DNA of 64,000 nucleotides from Variovorax boronicumulans. Lineage in GTDB: Bacteria; Pseudomonadota; Gammaproteobacteria; Burkholderiales; Burkholderiaceae_C. Of this stretch, positions 1 through 8,630 are shown in pieces. The notes beneath the pieces are model-generated. The model was not told the origin of the DNA. It ran no database searches and saw only the letters and a list, made by a program, of their open reading frames with translations. The position numbers and the translations under genes were made by a program. The stretch lies in NCBI RefSeq assembly GCF_029892485.1, contig NZ_JARXVG010000005.1, forward strand, positions 186,001-250,000, given 5' to 3'. Within the stretch, counting starts at the first letter, position 1. Every line of letters begins with the position of its first letter.

Positions 1-1873
1 CTGCCGCGGCGGCGTCGATCTGCACATGCACGAGGTTTTCGCCTTCGGTGGTCACCGCAGGTCGTGCCGCATCGCTCGCACCCAGCTCGGCGCAAATCTC
101 ACCGACCGTCGCGAGCACCACTTGCTGCGCGGCCATTGCGCGCAGCTCGGGCTTGTAGATTTTTCCCACGTTGGTCATCGGCATCGCGCCGATCACCGAC
201 ACCCACTTGGGCTTGGCGGGCGCTTCGTCCACACGCGCGGCGGTGAAGGCGAGCAGTTCTTCTTCGGTCGCCGAGGCGCCGGGCACCAGCGTCGCGAAGA
301 TCACCGGCAACTCGCCCGCATAGGCATCGGGTGCGCCGACTGCCGCGCACAGCTGCACGGCCGGGTGCGCGCCCAGCGCGTCCTCGATCGTCTTGGGATC
401 GATGTTGTGGCCGCTGCGGATGATCAGGTCCTTCGAGCGGCCGGTGAGGTTGAGCCGCTCCTCGCTGTCCATCCAGCCCAGGTCGCCGGTGGCGAGCCAG
501 CCGTCGGCGGTGAAGGCCTTGGCGTTGTCCGCAGGATCGACGAAACCCGAGAACACATTGGGCGACTTGAAGAGCACCATGCCCTGCTCGCCGGGCGCCA
601 CGTCGCGGTCGCTCGCGTTGCCGTTCTCGTCGAGCGCGACGATGCGGATCTGCGAGTACGGCAGGCGAAAGCCCACGCAACCGGCAGGCCCGCTCACACC
701 CGGCGGCGTGATGGTCGAGATGCCGGCCATCTCCGTCATGCCCAGGCTCTCGTGTACATGCAGGCCGAAGAGCCGCTCGAAGCGCGCGGCCAGCTCGGGC
801 GCGAGCACGGCAGCGCCGGTGCGGCAGTAGGTGATCGAGGAAATGTCCGCGCCGTCCAGCGGCACGTTCGCCAGTGCCGCGAGCACCGTGGGAACGGCCG
901 AGAGCGAGGTCGGCCGGTACTTCGCGACCAGCTTCCAGTAGTTGGCCAGCACCTCCTTGTTGCGCAGCAGCGAGGGCGTCGGAATGATCACCTCCACGCC
1001 CGCCGACAGCGCCGACAGCGAAGCCGGCAGCACGCCCGCCACATGGAACAGCGGATAGCCGTTGATCGAGATGCCGTTCTCGTTCATGCCCGCCAGTTGC
1101 ACGCTGGCCCAGGCGGTGAACACCTGCGCGCCGTGGCTGTGGCGCGCGAGCTTGGGCGCGCCGGTGGTGCCGCCGGTGTGGAAGTAGGCGGCGATGTCGG
1201 AGGGGGCGATGTCGCGGCCACTGAGGAGGCGGTCGCTCGGTTGCGCGGCGCGCAGCGCACCGAACTCCGCCACGCCTTCGGGCAACGTACCCGCAGCGCC
1301 CGGCGTCTCGTCATGCGGCGCCACGCGCAGCACGGTCGTGAGCGTGGGCACCTGGCCGTGCAGGCGCATCGCCTTCGACCACATGCCCGATTCGGCATCT
1401 GAGCCATAGGCGATCAACACCTTCGCGCGCGCTGCGGTCATCAGCGCCACCAGCTTCTCGTCGGTGAGTAGCGGGTTGAGCGGCTGCACGATGCCGGCCG
1501 CTTCGCCGCCCCAGAGCGCGAGGTGGTATTCGAGGCAACCGGGCAGCAACACCGCGACCGCGTCTTGGGGTCCCACGCCCAGCGTGTGCAGCAGGTTCGC
1601 GGTCTGGTGGATGCCCGCGAGCAGTTCGGCATACGACCAGCGGATCGGTTCGTCGGCCGGATTGCCGGAGCGCAAGAAGGTGAGTGCAGTCTTGTCGCCA
1701 AAGGCCGCGCCGGAGTTTCGGAACAGCTCGTAGGTGCTGCGCACCGTGAGTGCTTCTTCGAGCGGCGTTTCTTCCAGCCGCCGGATGTCGGCGAGGCCGC
1801 GCACCGGGAACAGGGGGCGGAACGGCGCACCGGCCGTTCCCGTGTTGTTGTTCTTGTCGTTGCCTGTTGTCAT
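1..1873 (-). CDS. Acyl-CoA synthetase (AMP-binding, FadD-like), 3' end beyond the window
   Basis: Activates a carboxylic acid to its CoA thioester through an acyl-adenylate. The reading frame is open from ATG at 1873 to the window edge (624 residues visible, close to the usual 600-640 of this family, so only a short C-terminus is missing). The adenylate-binding P-loop HTGGTTGAPK is at residues 232-241, a GMTE segment follows in the middle, and the TGD motif (WLATGDLGWMD) marks the hinge before the C-terminal domain. It is the last visible gene of the leftward beta-oxidation operon, 51 bp after the TctC gene, so it probably supplies the substrate acyl-CoA for that pathway. The substrate is not readable from sequence. 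Confidence 0.9.
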   Translation of the reverse strand, partial: MTTGNDKNNNTGTAGAPFRPLFPVRGLADIRRLEETPLEEALTVRSTYELFRNSGAAFGDKTALTFLRSGNPADEPIRWSYAELLAGIHQTANLLHTLGVGPQDAVAVLLPGCLEYHLALWGGEAAGIVQPLNPLLTDEKLVALMTAARAKVLIAYGSDAESGMWSKAMRLHGQVPTLTTVLRVAPHDETPGAAGTLPEGVAEFGALRAAQPSDRLLSGRDIAPSDIAAYFHTGGTTGAPKLARHSHGAQVFTAWASVQLAGMNENGISINGYPLFHVAGVLPASLSALSAGVEVIIPTPSLLRNKEVLANYWKLVAKYRPTSLSAVPTVLAALANVPLDGADISSITYCRTGAAVLAPELAARFERLFGLHVHESLGMTEMAGISTITPPGVSGPAGCVGFRLPYSQIRIVALDENGNASDRDVAPGEQGMVLFKSPNVFSGFVDPADNAKAFTADGWLATGDLGWMDSEERLNLTGRSKDLIIRSGHNIDPKTIEDALGAHPAVQLCAAVGAPDAYAGELPVIFATLVPGASATEEELLAFTAARVDEAPAKPKWVSVIGAMPMTNVGKIYKPELRAMAAQQVVLATVGEICAELGASDAARPAVTTEGENLVHVQIDAAAA

Positions 1874-1924
1874 GTTGTCTGTCTCCTTTGTCGTCTGGCC
1901 GGCTGCGGACGGGTGGCTGCAGTT

Positions 1925-2908
1925 TTACTGGTTCGTGATCTTGTTGTCGCGAATGACCTTGCCCCAGCGTTCGAAGTCCTCCCGCATGCGCACGCCGGTC
2001 TGCTCGGGCGTGCGGTAGGCCGCAAAGGAGCCCACGCTTTCGAGCTTCTCCTGCACCTGCTTGTCGGCCAGCGCGGTCTTGAGCTCGGCGCTCATGCGGT
2101 CGATCACGTCCTTGGGCGTGCCGGCCGGCGCCAGCAGGCCGCCCCACGAGGTGGCGTCGAAACCGGGGAAGCCCTGCTCGGCCACCGTCTTCACATCGGG
2201 CAGCAGACTCACGCGCTGGCCCGAGCCGACCGCGATGGCGCGCAGCTTGCCGGCCTTGACGTGCGGCAGCACGCCGACGAGGTCCGAGAACATCGCGGGC
2301 ACCTGGCCGCCGATGAGGTCGGTCACGGCCGGCGCGCTGCCGCGGTAGGGCACGTGCTGCATGTCGAACTTGCCGATGGTCTTGAGCTGCTCGGTCGTCA
2401 GGTGGCCGAAGCTGCCGGCGCCGGCCGTCGTGTAGTTGAGCTTGCCGCCCTCGGCCTTGGCCTTGGCGATCAGGCCCTGCAGGGTGGTCACGTCGGGCAG
2501 CGATTTCGGGTTCACCACCAGCACGATCGGCAGGTCGTACACCGAGCCCACGGGCGTGAAGTTCTTGAAGATGTCGTAGCCCGTGGGGCCGTAGAGGTGC
2601 GCCGCCAGCAGCGTCGGCGTGGCCAGCATCACGAAGGTGTAGCCGTCGGGTGCGGCGCGTGCCGCGGCGGCGGCGCCCACGGTGCCCGAGGCGCCGCTGC
2701 GGTTGTCGATGACGATGTTCTGCTTGAGCGCGACCGACATCTTCTGCGCCACGATGCGCGAGGCCACATCGGTCGGGCCGCCGGGCGGGAAGGGCACGAT
2801 CAGCGTGATCGGCTTGGCGGGCCAGGCTTGCGCGAAGGCAGCGCCGGTGACGAGGGGAAGAGCCAGGGCGATGAGCGCGCGGCGAAAGGGATTACGGAGG
2901 GAGGCCAT
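1925..2908 (-). CDS. TctC/Bug family extracytoplasmic solute-binding protein
   Basis: Periplasmic binding protein of 327 residues. It has an N-terminal signal peptide (arginine-rich start, hydrophobic core, cleavage near GAAFAQA), then the family signature WPAKPITLIVPFPPGGPTD, which contacts a carboxylate ligand in Bug proteins. No TctA or TctB membrane genes are beside it, as is common for the many orphan Bug genes of Comamonadaceae and Alcaligenaceae. Its place inside an acid-catabolic operon suggests it captures or senses the acid that the operon degrades. The ligand is inferred from context only. Confidence 0.9.
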   Translation of the reverse strand: MASLRNPFRRALIALALPLVTGAAFAQAWPAKPITLIVPFPPGGPTDVASRIVAQKMSVALKQNIVIDNRSGASGTVGAAAAARAAPDGYTFVMLATPTLLAAHLYGPTGYDIFKNFTPVGSVYDLPIVLVVNPKSLPDVTTLQGLIAKAKAEGGKLNYTTAGAGSFGHLTTEQLKTIGKFDMQHVPYRGSAPAVTDLIGGQVPAMFSDLVGVLPHVKAGKLRAIAVGSGQRVSLLPDVKTVAEQGFPGFDATSWGGLLAPAGTPKDVIDRMSAELKTALADKQVQEKLESVGSFAAYRTPEQTGVRMREDFERWGKVIRDNKITNQ

Positions 2909-2959
2909 GGACTTCTATTGCTTCAGGAGATCGGGATCAGGAATGCACAGGCGTCTTCT

Positions 2960-4168
2960 TCAGACGACGCCACTTGTTTTGAGCGCGGCCAGCTTGTCGT
3001 CCGACAGGCCGAGCAGGGACTGGAGCACGTCGTGCGTGCCTTCGCCCAGCGTGGGCGGCGCGCTGCGCACCGGCAGGCGCTCGCCGTCGAAACGGTAAGG
3101 CGGTGCGAGCACGTTGACCGTGCCGGCCACCGGATGCGGCTGCGTGGTCACGAGGCCCGCGTCGGTCGCGCGCTTCGACTGCAGCGCTTCGAGGAGGCCC
3201 AGCACTTCGCCGCACGGAATGCCTGAGGCGGTGAGCTTGGCGAGCAGGTCCGCGCGTTGGCGCTTGGCCAGTTCCGCGTGCAGCTCCGGCAGCAACACTG
3301 CACGGTTCGCCGAACGCAGGATGTTGGTTTTGAAGCGCTCATCGGCCGCGAGATCGGGCCGCTCGATCACTTCGGTGCAGAAGCGCGCGAACTGCGCGTT
3401 GTTGCCCACGGTGATGACCAGCGGACCGTCGGCCGCGTCGAACACGCCATAGGGAACGATCGACGGATGCGAGTTGCCGTAGCGCGGCGGGTCTTCGCCC
3501 ATCAGCAGCGCCTCGAGGCCGTAGTAGGCGGTGATCATCAGGCCGCAGTCGAAGAGCGCCATCTCCACATGCCGGCCTTTGCCGGTCTTCTCGCGCTGGT
3601 AGAGCGCGGCGAGGATGGCCTGCGCCGAGTACATGCCGGTGAACAGATCCACGGCGGCAACGCCGAACTTCAGCGGCGGCTGGTTCGCCTCGCCGTTCAG
3701 CGCCATGAGGCCCGCCTCGCCCTGCACCACGAGGTCGTAGCCGGGCCGCGCGGCCTCGGGACCGGTGCGGTCATAGCCCGAGATCGAACAGTAGATGAGG
3801 CCGGGCTGTTCCTTGCTCAGCTGCTCGTAGCCGAGACCCAGTTTGTCGATGCCGCCGAACTTGAAGTTCTGGATCACCACGTCGCACTGCTTCGCAAGGT
3901 CGCGCGCGATCTGCTGGCCCTCGGGCGTCTGCAGATCGAGCGTGACCGAGCGCTTGTTGCGGTTGACGCTGTTGAAGTAGGCGGTCTCGGTCTTGCCGAC
4001 GCGAAGGCCCCAGTCGCGCGTGTCGTCGCCGCGGCCCGGGTGCTCCACCTTGATGACTTCGGCGCCCATGTCGGCCAGCACCATGCCGCACCAGGGGCCC
4101 GCGAGGATGCGGGACAGATCGAGGACGCGCACGCCGGCGAGCGGCAGCGATGAATTCAGCAATGGCAT
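2960..4168 (-). CDS. CaiB/BaiF family (class III) CoA-transferase
   Basis: Moves CoA between carboxylic acids without ATP. The product is 402 residues, the normal length for the family. It begins with the typical LAGVRVLDLSRILAGPWCG and ADMGAEVIKVEHP segments. The aspartate of the PGYDLVVQGEAGLM motif corresponds to the covalent catalytic Asp of formyl-CoA transferase. The start at 4168 was chosen because the protein then begins just before the conserved LPLAGVRVLDLSR; the frame is open farther upstream but that part runs into the hydratase gene. Together with the ligase it gives the operon two ways to make the CoA ester. The donor and acceptor cannot be told. Confidence 0.92.
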   Translation of the reverse strand: MPLLNSSLPLAGVRVLDLSRILAGPWCGMVLADMGAEVIKVEHPGRGDDTRDWGLRVGKTETAYFNSVNRNKRSVTLDLQTPEGQQIARDLAKQCDVVIQNFKFGGIDKLGLGYEQLSKEQPGLIYCSISGYDRTGPEAARPGYDLVVQGEAGLMALNGEANQPPLKFGVAAVDLFTGMYSAQAILAALYQREKTGKGRHVEMALFDCGLMITAYYGLEALLMGEDPPRYGNSHPSIVPYGVFDAADGPLVITVGNNAQFARFCTEVIERPDLAADERFKTNILRSANRAVLLPELHAELAKRQRADLLAKLTASGIPCGEVLGLLEALQSKRATDAGLVTTQPHPVAGTVNVLAPPYRFDGERLPVRSAPPTLGEGTHDVLQSLLGLSDDKLAALKTSGVV

Positions 4169-4194
4169 GAAGGCAACTCCCTGGAAACGAGAAA

Positions 4195-4207
4195 GCCCCG
4201 CACGGGG
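4195..4207 (-). terminator. Weak hairpin followed by a T-rich stretch, possible attenuator
   Basis: Between the enoyl-CoA hydratase-like gene (stop at 4242) and the CoA-transferase gene (start at 4168), the transcribed strand can form a short ACCCC/GGGGC stem with a four-base loop, followed by CTTTCTCGTTT. The stem is only five pairs, so this may reduce rather than stop transcription into the distal genes. It could also be chance. Confidence 0.25.
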
Positions 4208-4241
4208 TGCGAGGCAGGAAGGTGGGTGAGTGCGGGCGGCG

Positions 4242-5057
4242 TCAGGACGCGTCCTGCTTCTTGTGGCGCAGCGTGACGAAATCCGCCTTGCGCTTGCCGA
4301 GGAACGCGCCGATGCCTTCGGCCGCTTCGGCGTCGGCCTGCGATTCGACCATGTACACCGCCTCGGCTTCGAGCTGCTCTTCGAGCGTCGCGCGGTGTGC
4401 CTGGCGGCAGAGCGTCTTGATGCGTGCGCTCGCGCGCTGCGGACCATCGGCCACCTTGGCCGCGAGCGCGATCGCTTCGGCCAGCGCGGCGCCCTTGTCG
4501 GTGAGGCGGTTGATCGCGCCCAGCGCATGCAGGCGCTCGGCGGGCATGCGGTCGCCGGTGAGGCACATCTCGGTGAGCACCTGGCGCGAGACGAACTCCG
4601 AAAGAAAGGCGGTCGCGCCGCCATCCGGCGTGAGGCCGACCTTGACGTAGGCCACCGTGTAGAAGGCATCGCGCGCCGACACGAGCATGTCGCAGGCCAT
4701 GGCCATCGACAGGCCGGCGCCCGCCGCGCCGCCTTCGACAGCGGCGATCACCGGCTTGCCGCAATCGCGGATCGCGCGGATCAGGTCGTGCAGGCCTTCG
4801 AGCTTTTCGCGGCGCTCCGAAGCGGGCAACTCGCGGCGCTTGGCCAAGAGGTTGAGGTCACCGCCGGAGCAGAAGAAATCGCCTGCGCCGGTGAAGACGA
4901 TGGCGCCCACTTCGGGGTCGTTCTGCGCATCGGTGAGGGCGGCCGACAGTTCGGCATACAGCGTCGGCGTGATCGCGTTGCGCGCACCGGGGTTGCTGTT
5001 GGTCAGGATGCGGACCGCGCCCTGCTGGGAGATCAGGACCGTCTTGTTCTCGCTCAT
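4242..5057 (-). CDS. Enoyl-CoA hydratase/isomerase family protein, PaaG-like active site
   Basis: Crotonase-fold protein of 271 residues. The oxyanion-hole segments CSGGDL (about residue 63) and GGAAGAGLS (about 109) are intact. Where classical hydratases carry their second catalytic glutamate, this protein reads YVKVGLTPDGGAT. An aspartate in the LxPDGG segment is what PaaG-type delta3,delta2-enoyl-CoA isomerases use, so isomerisation of a double bond is more likely than hydration. The start overlaps the stop of the upstream acyl-CoA dehydrogenase gene by four bases (ATGA), indicating translational coupling. It lies in the acid-degradation operon; the bifunctional enzyme encoded upstream provides a separate hydratase domain. 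Confidence 0.88.
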   Translation of the reverse strand: MSENKTVLISQQGAVRILTNSNPGARNAITPTLYAELSAALTDAQNDPEVGAIVFTGAGDFFCSGGDLNLLAKRRELPASERREKLEGLHDLIRAIRDCGKPVIAAVEGGAAGAGLSMAMACDMLVSARDAFYTVAYVKVGLTPDGGATAFLSEFVSRQVLTEMCLTGDRMPAERLHALGAINRLTDKGAALAEAIALAAKVADGPQRASARIKTLCRQAHRATLEEQLEAEAVYMVESQADAEAAEGIGAFLGKRKADFVTLRHKKQDAS

Positions 5058-6196
5058 GCCGCCAGCTCCTTGCCGAGCGCGATGTAGCGTTGCAGGTGAT
5101 GGTCTTCATCGCCGAGCTGGTGGTCGATCATCACGAGCCGCTTGGCGTAGTGCGGCAGCGGCAGCTCCCACGTCATGCCGATGCCACCGTGCAGCTGGAT
5201 GCTTTCTTCGGCCACCAGCGCGCCGATGCGGCCGATGCTGAACTTGGCGGCCGACAGCGCGCGCTCGCGCGCCACGCGGTCCGTGCCGTCGATGGCGGCT
5301 GCGGCGTTGATCACCGCCGAGCGGGCCTGTTCGATTTCGAGCAGCAGGTCGGCCATGCGGTGCTGCAGCGCCTGGAAGCTGCCGATCAGGATGCCGAACT
5401 GCTTGCGCGTGCGCAGGTACTCCAGCGTTGCGGTCTTGGCGGCTTCCATGGCGCCCACGGCTTCGGCGCACAGCGCCAGCACGCCGCGGCCGATGGCGCG
5501 TTCGAGCGTCGCAGAGCCCTGGCCTTCGGCGCCGAGCAATGCATCGGCGCCGAGCTTCACGCCATCGAGCGTGAGTTCTGCGACACGTCCACCGTCGATG
5601 GCGGGGCAGCCGCGCACCGTGAGGCCGGCGGTTTTCGCGGGCACGAGGAACAGCGAGATGCCGGCTTCGTCGTCCACATTGCCCGAGGTGCGCGCGGAGA
5701 CGAGGAACATGTCGGCCTGCTCGCCCTGCGGCACCACGGCCTTGGCGCCGTTCAGCACCCAGCCATCGCCGCTGCGCTCGGCGCGGGTCGAAACGCGCGT
5801 GCGCTCGTAGTGCGTGTCGGCTTCGTCATGCGCGAAGGCTGCGACGGTCACGCCATTGATGATGTCGCCGAGCTTTTCCTTCTGCGCATCGCTGCCGGCG
5901 GTGGCCAGTGCCTCGCCGACCATCGCCGCGCCCAGCAGCGGCTCGACCACGAGGCCGCGGCCCAGTGCCTCGAAGACCACGGCAATGTCGAAACCGCCGC
6001 CGCCGAAGCCGCCATCGGCTTCGCTGAACAGCGCGCCGATCACGCCGAGTTCGGCGAACTGCTGGAAGGTTTCCTTGCTGAAACCGTGCGCCGACTTCGC
6101 AATGCGGTCGCGCGCATCGAAGGCGTACTGTTCGGCGATGAAGCGGTTGAGGCTGTCGGCGAGCATGCGCCGATCTTCGGTGTGTTCGAAGTTCAT
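5054..6196 (-). CDS. Acyl-CoA dehydrogenase, small-subunit type (PimD-like)
   Basis: FAD enzyme of 380 residues that introduces the first double bond in beta-oxidation. It has the N-terminal helical domain, a beta-barrel middle and the C-terminal helical domain (ERALSAAKFSIGRIGALVAEESIQLHGG). The usual Y-E-G acidic residue near the C-terminus is missing, but a glutamate in SATLERAIGRG sits where isovaleryl-/long-chain-type enzymes place their base. It starts 10 bp after a second acyl-CoA dehydrogenase gene, an arrangement typical of heteromeric dehydrogenases such as PimC/PimD of Rhodopseudomonas. A paired complex is inferred, not shown. Confidence 0.9.
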   Translation of the reverse strand: MNFEHTEDRRMLADSLNRFIAEQYAFDARDRIAKSAHGFSKETFQQFAELGVIGALFSEADGGFGGGGFDIAVVFEALGRGLVVEPLLGAAMVGEALATAGSDAQKEKLGDIINGVTVAAFAHDEADTHYERTRVSTRAERSGDGWVLNGAKAVVPQGEQADMFLVSARTSGNVDDEAGISLFLVPAKTAGLTVRGCPAIDGGRVAELTLDGVKLGADALLGAEGQGSATLERAIGRGVLALCAEAVGAMEAAKTATLEYLRTRKQFGILIGSFQALQHRMADLLLEIEQARSAVINAAAAIDGTDRVARERALSAAKFSIGRIGALVAEESIQLHGGIGMTWELPLPHYAKRLVMIDHQLGDEDHHLQRYIALGKELAA

Positions 6197-6206
6197 GGCG
6201 TTTCCT

Positions 6207-7415
6207 TTAAAGGCCCAGGATCATCTTGGAGATGATGTTCTTCTGGATTTCATTGGAGCCGCCGAAGATCGACAGCTTGCGGTTGTTGAAGTAGCGCGCG
6301 GCGGCGGCCTTCGCATAGGCAGGGCCGAAGGTCTCGCCGTCGAAGCCGTCGTGCAGCGCTTCCTCGACGAAGGGCCGGCCGTAGACGCCCATCGCACGGC
6401 GAGCCAGCGACGAAATCTCCTGGCGGATTTCCGTGCCGCGAATCTTCAGCATCGAGCTCTCCGCACCCGGCACGCCGCCGCCGGCCACGGCCGCGATCAC
6501 GCGCAGGTTCGTCGTCTTCATGTTCTCCAGGTCGATCTCCACACGCGCCATGCGCGCAGCGAACGACGGGTCTTCGGCGAGCGGCTTGCCGTTCTTCACC
6601 TGCTTCGCCGCAATGCCCTTGAGCTGTTCCAGCGCGGCCACCGAGAAGCCCACGCCCGCGATGTTGGTGCGCTCGTAGGTCAACAGGTACTTGGCGCAGG
6701 TCCAGCCCTTGTTCTCTTCGCCCACGAGGTTCTCGGCGGGCACGCGCACGTCGGAGAAGAACACTTCGTTCACTTCATGCTCGCCGTCGAGCGTGATGAT
6801 CGGGCGCACTTCCACGCCGGGCGAGGTCATGTCGATCAGCAGGAAGCTGATGCCTTCCTGCTTCTTCGCCTCGCGGTTGGTGCGCACCAGGCAGAAGATC
6901 ATGTTGGCGTGCTGGCCCAGCGTGGTCCAGGTCTTCTGGCCGTTCACGATGTAGTGGTCGCCTTGCGCGTCGATGCCGCGCACGGCCGAGGTCTTCACGG
7001 CCGCAAGGTCGGAGCCCGCGCCGGGTTCCGAATAGCCCTGACACCACCAGTCGGAGCCGTCCAGGATGCGCGGCAGCCAGCGCTGCTTTTGCGCCTCGTT
7101 GCCGTACTTGATGAGCACCGGCCCCAGCATGTTCACGCCAAAGGGCACGATGCGCGGCGCGAAGGCCAGCGCGCATTCGTGTTCGAAGATGAACTTCTCC
7201 ACCGCCGTCCAGCCCGGGCCGCCGTACTGCTCGGGCCAGTGGTCGGCGAGCCAGCCGCGCGCATTCAGGATGGCGTGCCATTCCTGCATGTCGGCCTTGC
7301 TGAGAATCTGGCCACCGCTGACCTTCGCCGAGAGGCGCACCGGCAGCTTGTCGGCGAGGAAGGCGCGCACTTCCGCGCGGAAGGCTTCTTCTTCGGGGGT
7401 GAAGTTCAGGTCCAT
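6207..7415 (-). CDS. Acyl-CoA dehydrogenase, large-subunit type (PimC-like)
   Basis: Second FAD-dependent acyl-CoA dehydrogenase, 402 residues, starting MDLNFTPEEEAFRAEVRAFL. It carries the substrate/FAD segment QGYSEPGAGSDLA and the C-terminal IFGGSNEIQKNII. The Y-E-G position has glycine, while YERTN in the middle of the chain offers the alternative catalytic glutamate. The start at 7415 places the protein ten bases after the thiolase stop and gives the usual N-terminus. It is adjacent to the small-type dehydrogenase at 5054-6196, suggesting a two-subunit enzyme for dicarboxylyl-CoA, as in the pimelate operon. The chain length of the substrate is unknown. Confidence 0.92.
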   Translation of the reverse strand: MDLNFTPEEEAFRAEVRAFLADKLPVRLSAKVSGGQILSKADMQEWHAILNARGWLADHWPEQYGGPGWTAVEKFIFEHECALAFAPRIVPFGVNMLGPVLIKYGNEAQKQRWLPRILDGSDWWCQGYSEPGAGSDLAAVKTSAVRGIDAQGDHYIVNGQKTWTTLGQHANMIFCLVRTNREAKKQEGISFLLIDMTSPGVEVRPIITLDGEHEVNEVFFSDVRVPAENLVGEENKGWTCAKYLLTYERTNIAGVGFSVAALEQLKGIAAKQVKNGKPLAEDPSFAARMARVEIDLENMKTTNLRVIAAVAGGGVPGAESSMLKIRGTEIRQEISSLARRAMGVYGRPFVEEALHDGFDGETFGPAYAKAAAARYFNNRKLSIFGGSNEIQKNIISKMILGL

Positions 7416-7425
7416 CGCTGGCTCC

Positions 7426-8616
7426 TCAGTAGATTTCGAACAGGCCGGCCGCGCCCATGCCGCCGGCGATGCACATCGTGACCACCGCGTACTTCGCACC
7501 GCGGCGCTTGCCTTCGATGAGCACATGGCCCGTGAGGCGCGCGCCGGTCATGCCGAAGGGGTGGCCGATGGAGATCGCGCCGCCGTTCACGTTGAGCAGT
7601 TCCGACGGAATACCCAGCTTGTCCTGGCAGTAGATCGACTGCGAGGCGAAGGCTTCGTTGAGCTCCCACAAGCCGATGTCCTCGACCTTCAGGCCGTGGC
7701 GCGCGAGCAGCTTGGGCACCGCGAACACGGGGCCGATGCCCATTTCGTCGGGCTCGCAGCCGGCCAGCGCCAGGCCGCGGAAGGCGCCCAGCGGCTGGAT
7801 GTTGGCGCGCTCCGCGTCCTTGGCTTCCATCAGCACGCAGGCCGAGGCGCCGTCCGAGAGCTGCGAGGCGTTGCCGGCCGTGATGAACCTGTCTTCGCCC
7901 ATCACCGGCTTGAGCTTGGCGAGCGCGTCATAGGTGGTGCCGCGGCGGTTGCAGTTGTCTTCGGTGGCGGTGACTTCGCGGTAGGTGACCTCCTTGGTCT
8001 CCTTGTCGGTCACCGCCATCGTTGTGGTGCAGGCGACGATCTCGTCCTTGTAGCGGCCGGCGATTTGCGCTTCTTCTGTCTTGCGCTGGCTTTCGGCGGA
8101 GAAGCGGTCCTGCGCCTCGCGGCTGATGTTGTAGCGCTTGGCGACGATGTCGGCCGTGTCGATCATCGTCATGTAGAGATCGGGCTTGTGTTCGACGATC
8201 CACGGGTCCAGGGTGAGGTCGCCGCCATCGCCGGGGCTGCGGCCGCGGATCTGCGAGATGCTTTCGACGCCGCCCGCGATCATGGCCGGCGCGCCGTCCA
8301 CCACGATGCGGCCCGCGGCCATGGCAATCGCCTGCAGGCCCGAGGCGCAGAAGCGGTTCACCGTGGTGCCGGCGATGCTGATCGGCAGGCCCGAACGGAT
8401 GATGGACTGGCGCGCGATGTTGCGGCCCGTGGTGCCCTCGGGGTAGCCGCAGCCGAGGATCGCGTCCTCGATCAATGCCGGGTCCAGCCCCGAGCGTTCG
8501 ACCGCGGCCTTCACCGCGAAGGACGCCAGCGTGGCGCCGGGGGTGATGTTGAATTCGCCGCGGTGCGCCTTGGTGAGCGGGGTGCGGGCGGTGGAAACGA
8601 TGACGGCTTCGCGCAT
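7426..8616 (-). CDS. Acetyl-CoA C-acyltransferase (thiolase, FadA-like)
   Basis: Performs the last beta-oxidation step, cleaving 3-ketoacyl-CoA with CoA to release acetyl-CoA. The protein is 396 residues, standard for degradative thiolases. The nucleophilic cysteine is in [12 protein letters not shown]. The histidine is in [17 protein letters not shown] and the second cysteine in [14 protein letters not shown] near the C-terminus. It begins 14 bp after the stop of the bifunctional hydratase/dehydrogenase gene and belongs to the same leftward operon. Confidence 0.95.
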   Translation of the reverse strand: MREAVIVSTARTPLTKAHRGEFNITPGATLASFAVKAAVERSGLDPALIEDAILGCGYPEGTTGRNIARQSIIRSGLPISIAGTTVNRFCASGLQAIAMAAGRIVVDGAPAMIAGGVESISQIRGRSPGDGGDLTLDPWIVEHKPDLYMTMIDTADIVAKRYNISREAQDRFSAESQRKTEEAQIAGRYKDEIVACTTTMAVTDKETKEVTYREVTATEDNCNRRGTTYDALAKLKPVMGEDRFITAGNASQLSDGASACVLMEAKDAERANIQPLGAFRGLALAGCEPDEMGIGPVFAVPKLLARHGLKVEDIGLWELNEAFASQSIYCQDKLGIPSELLNVNGGAISIGHPFGMTGARLTGHVLIEGKRRGAKYAVVTMCIAGGMGAAGLFEIY

Positions 8617-8630
8617 GGGGATGCTCCTGT

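Noticed and set aside
26..1402. Long rightward open frame (458 codons)
   Set aside because: It is antisense to the acyl-CoA synthetase gene. Its composition (His, Arg, Gly, Val rich, no recognisable motif) is that of a high-GC shadow frame.
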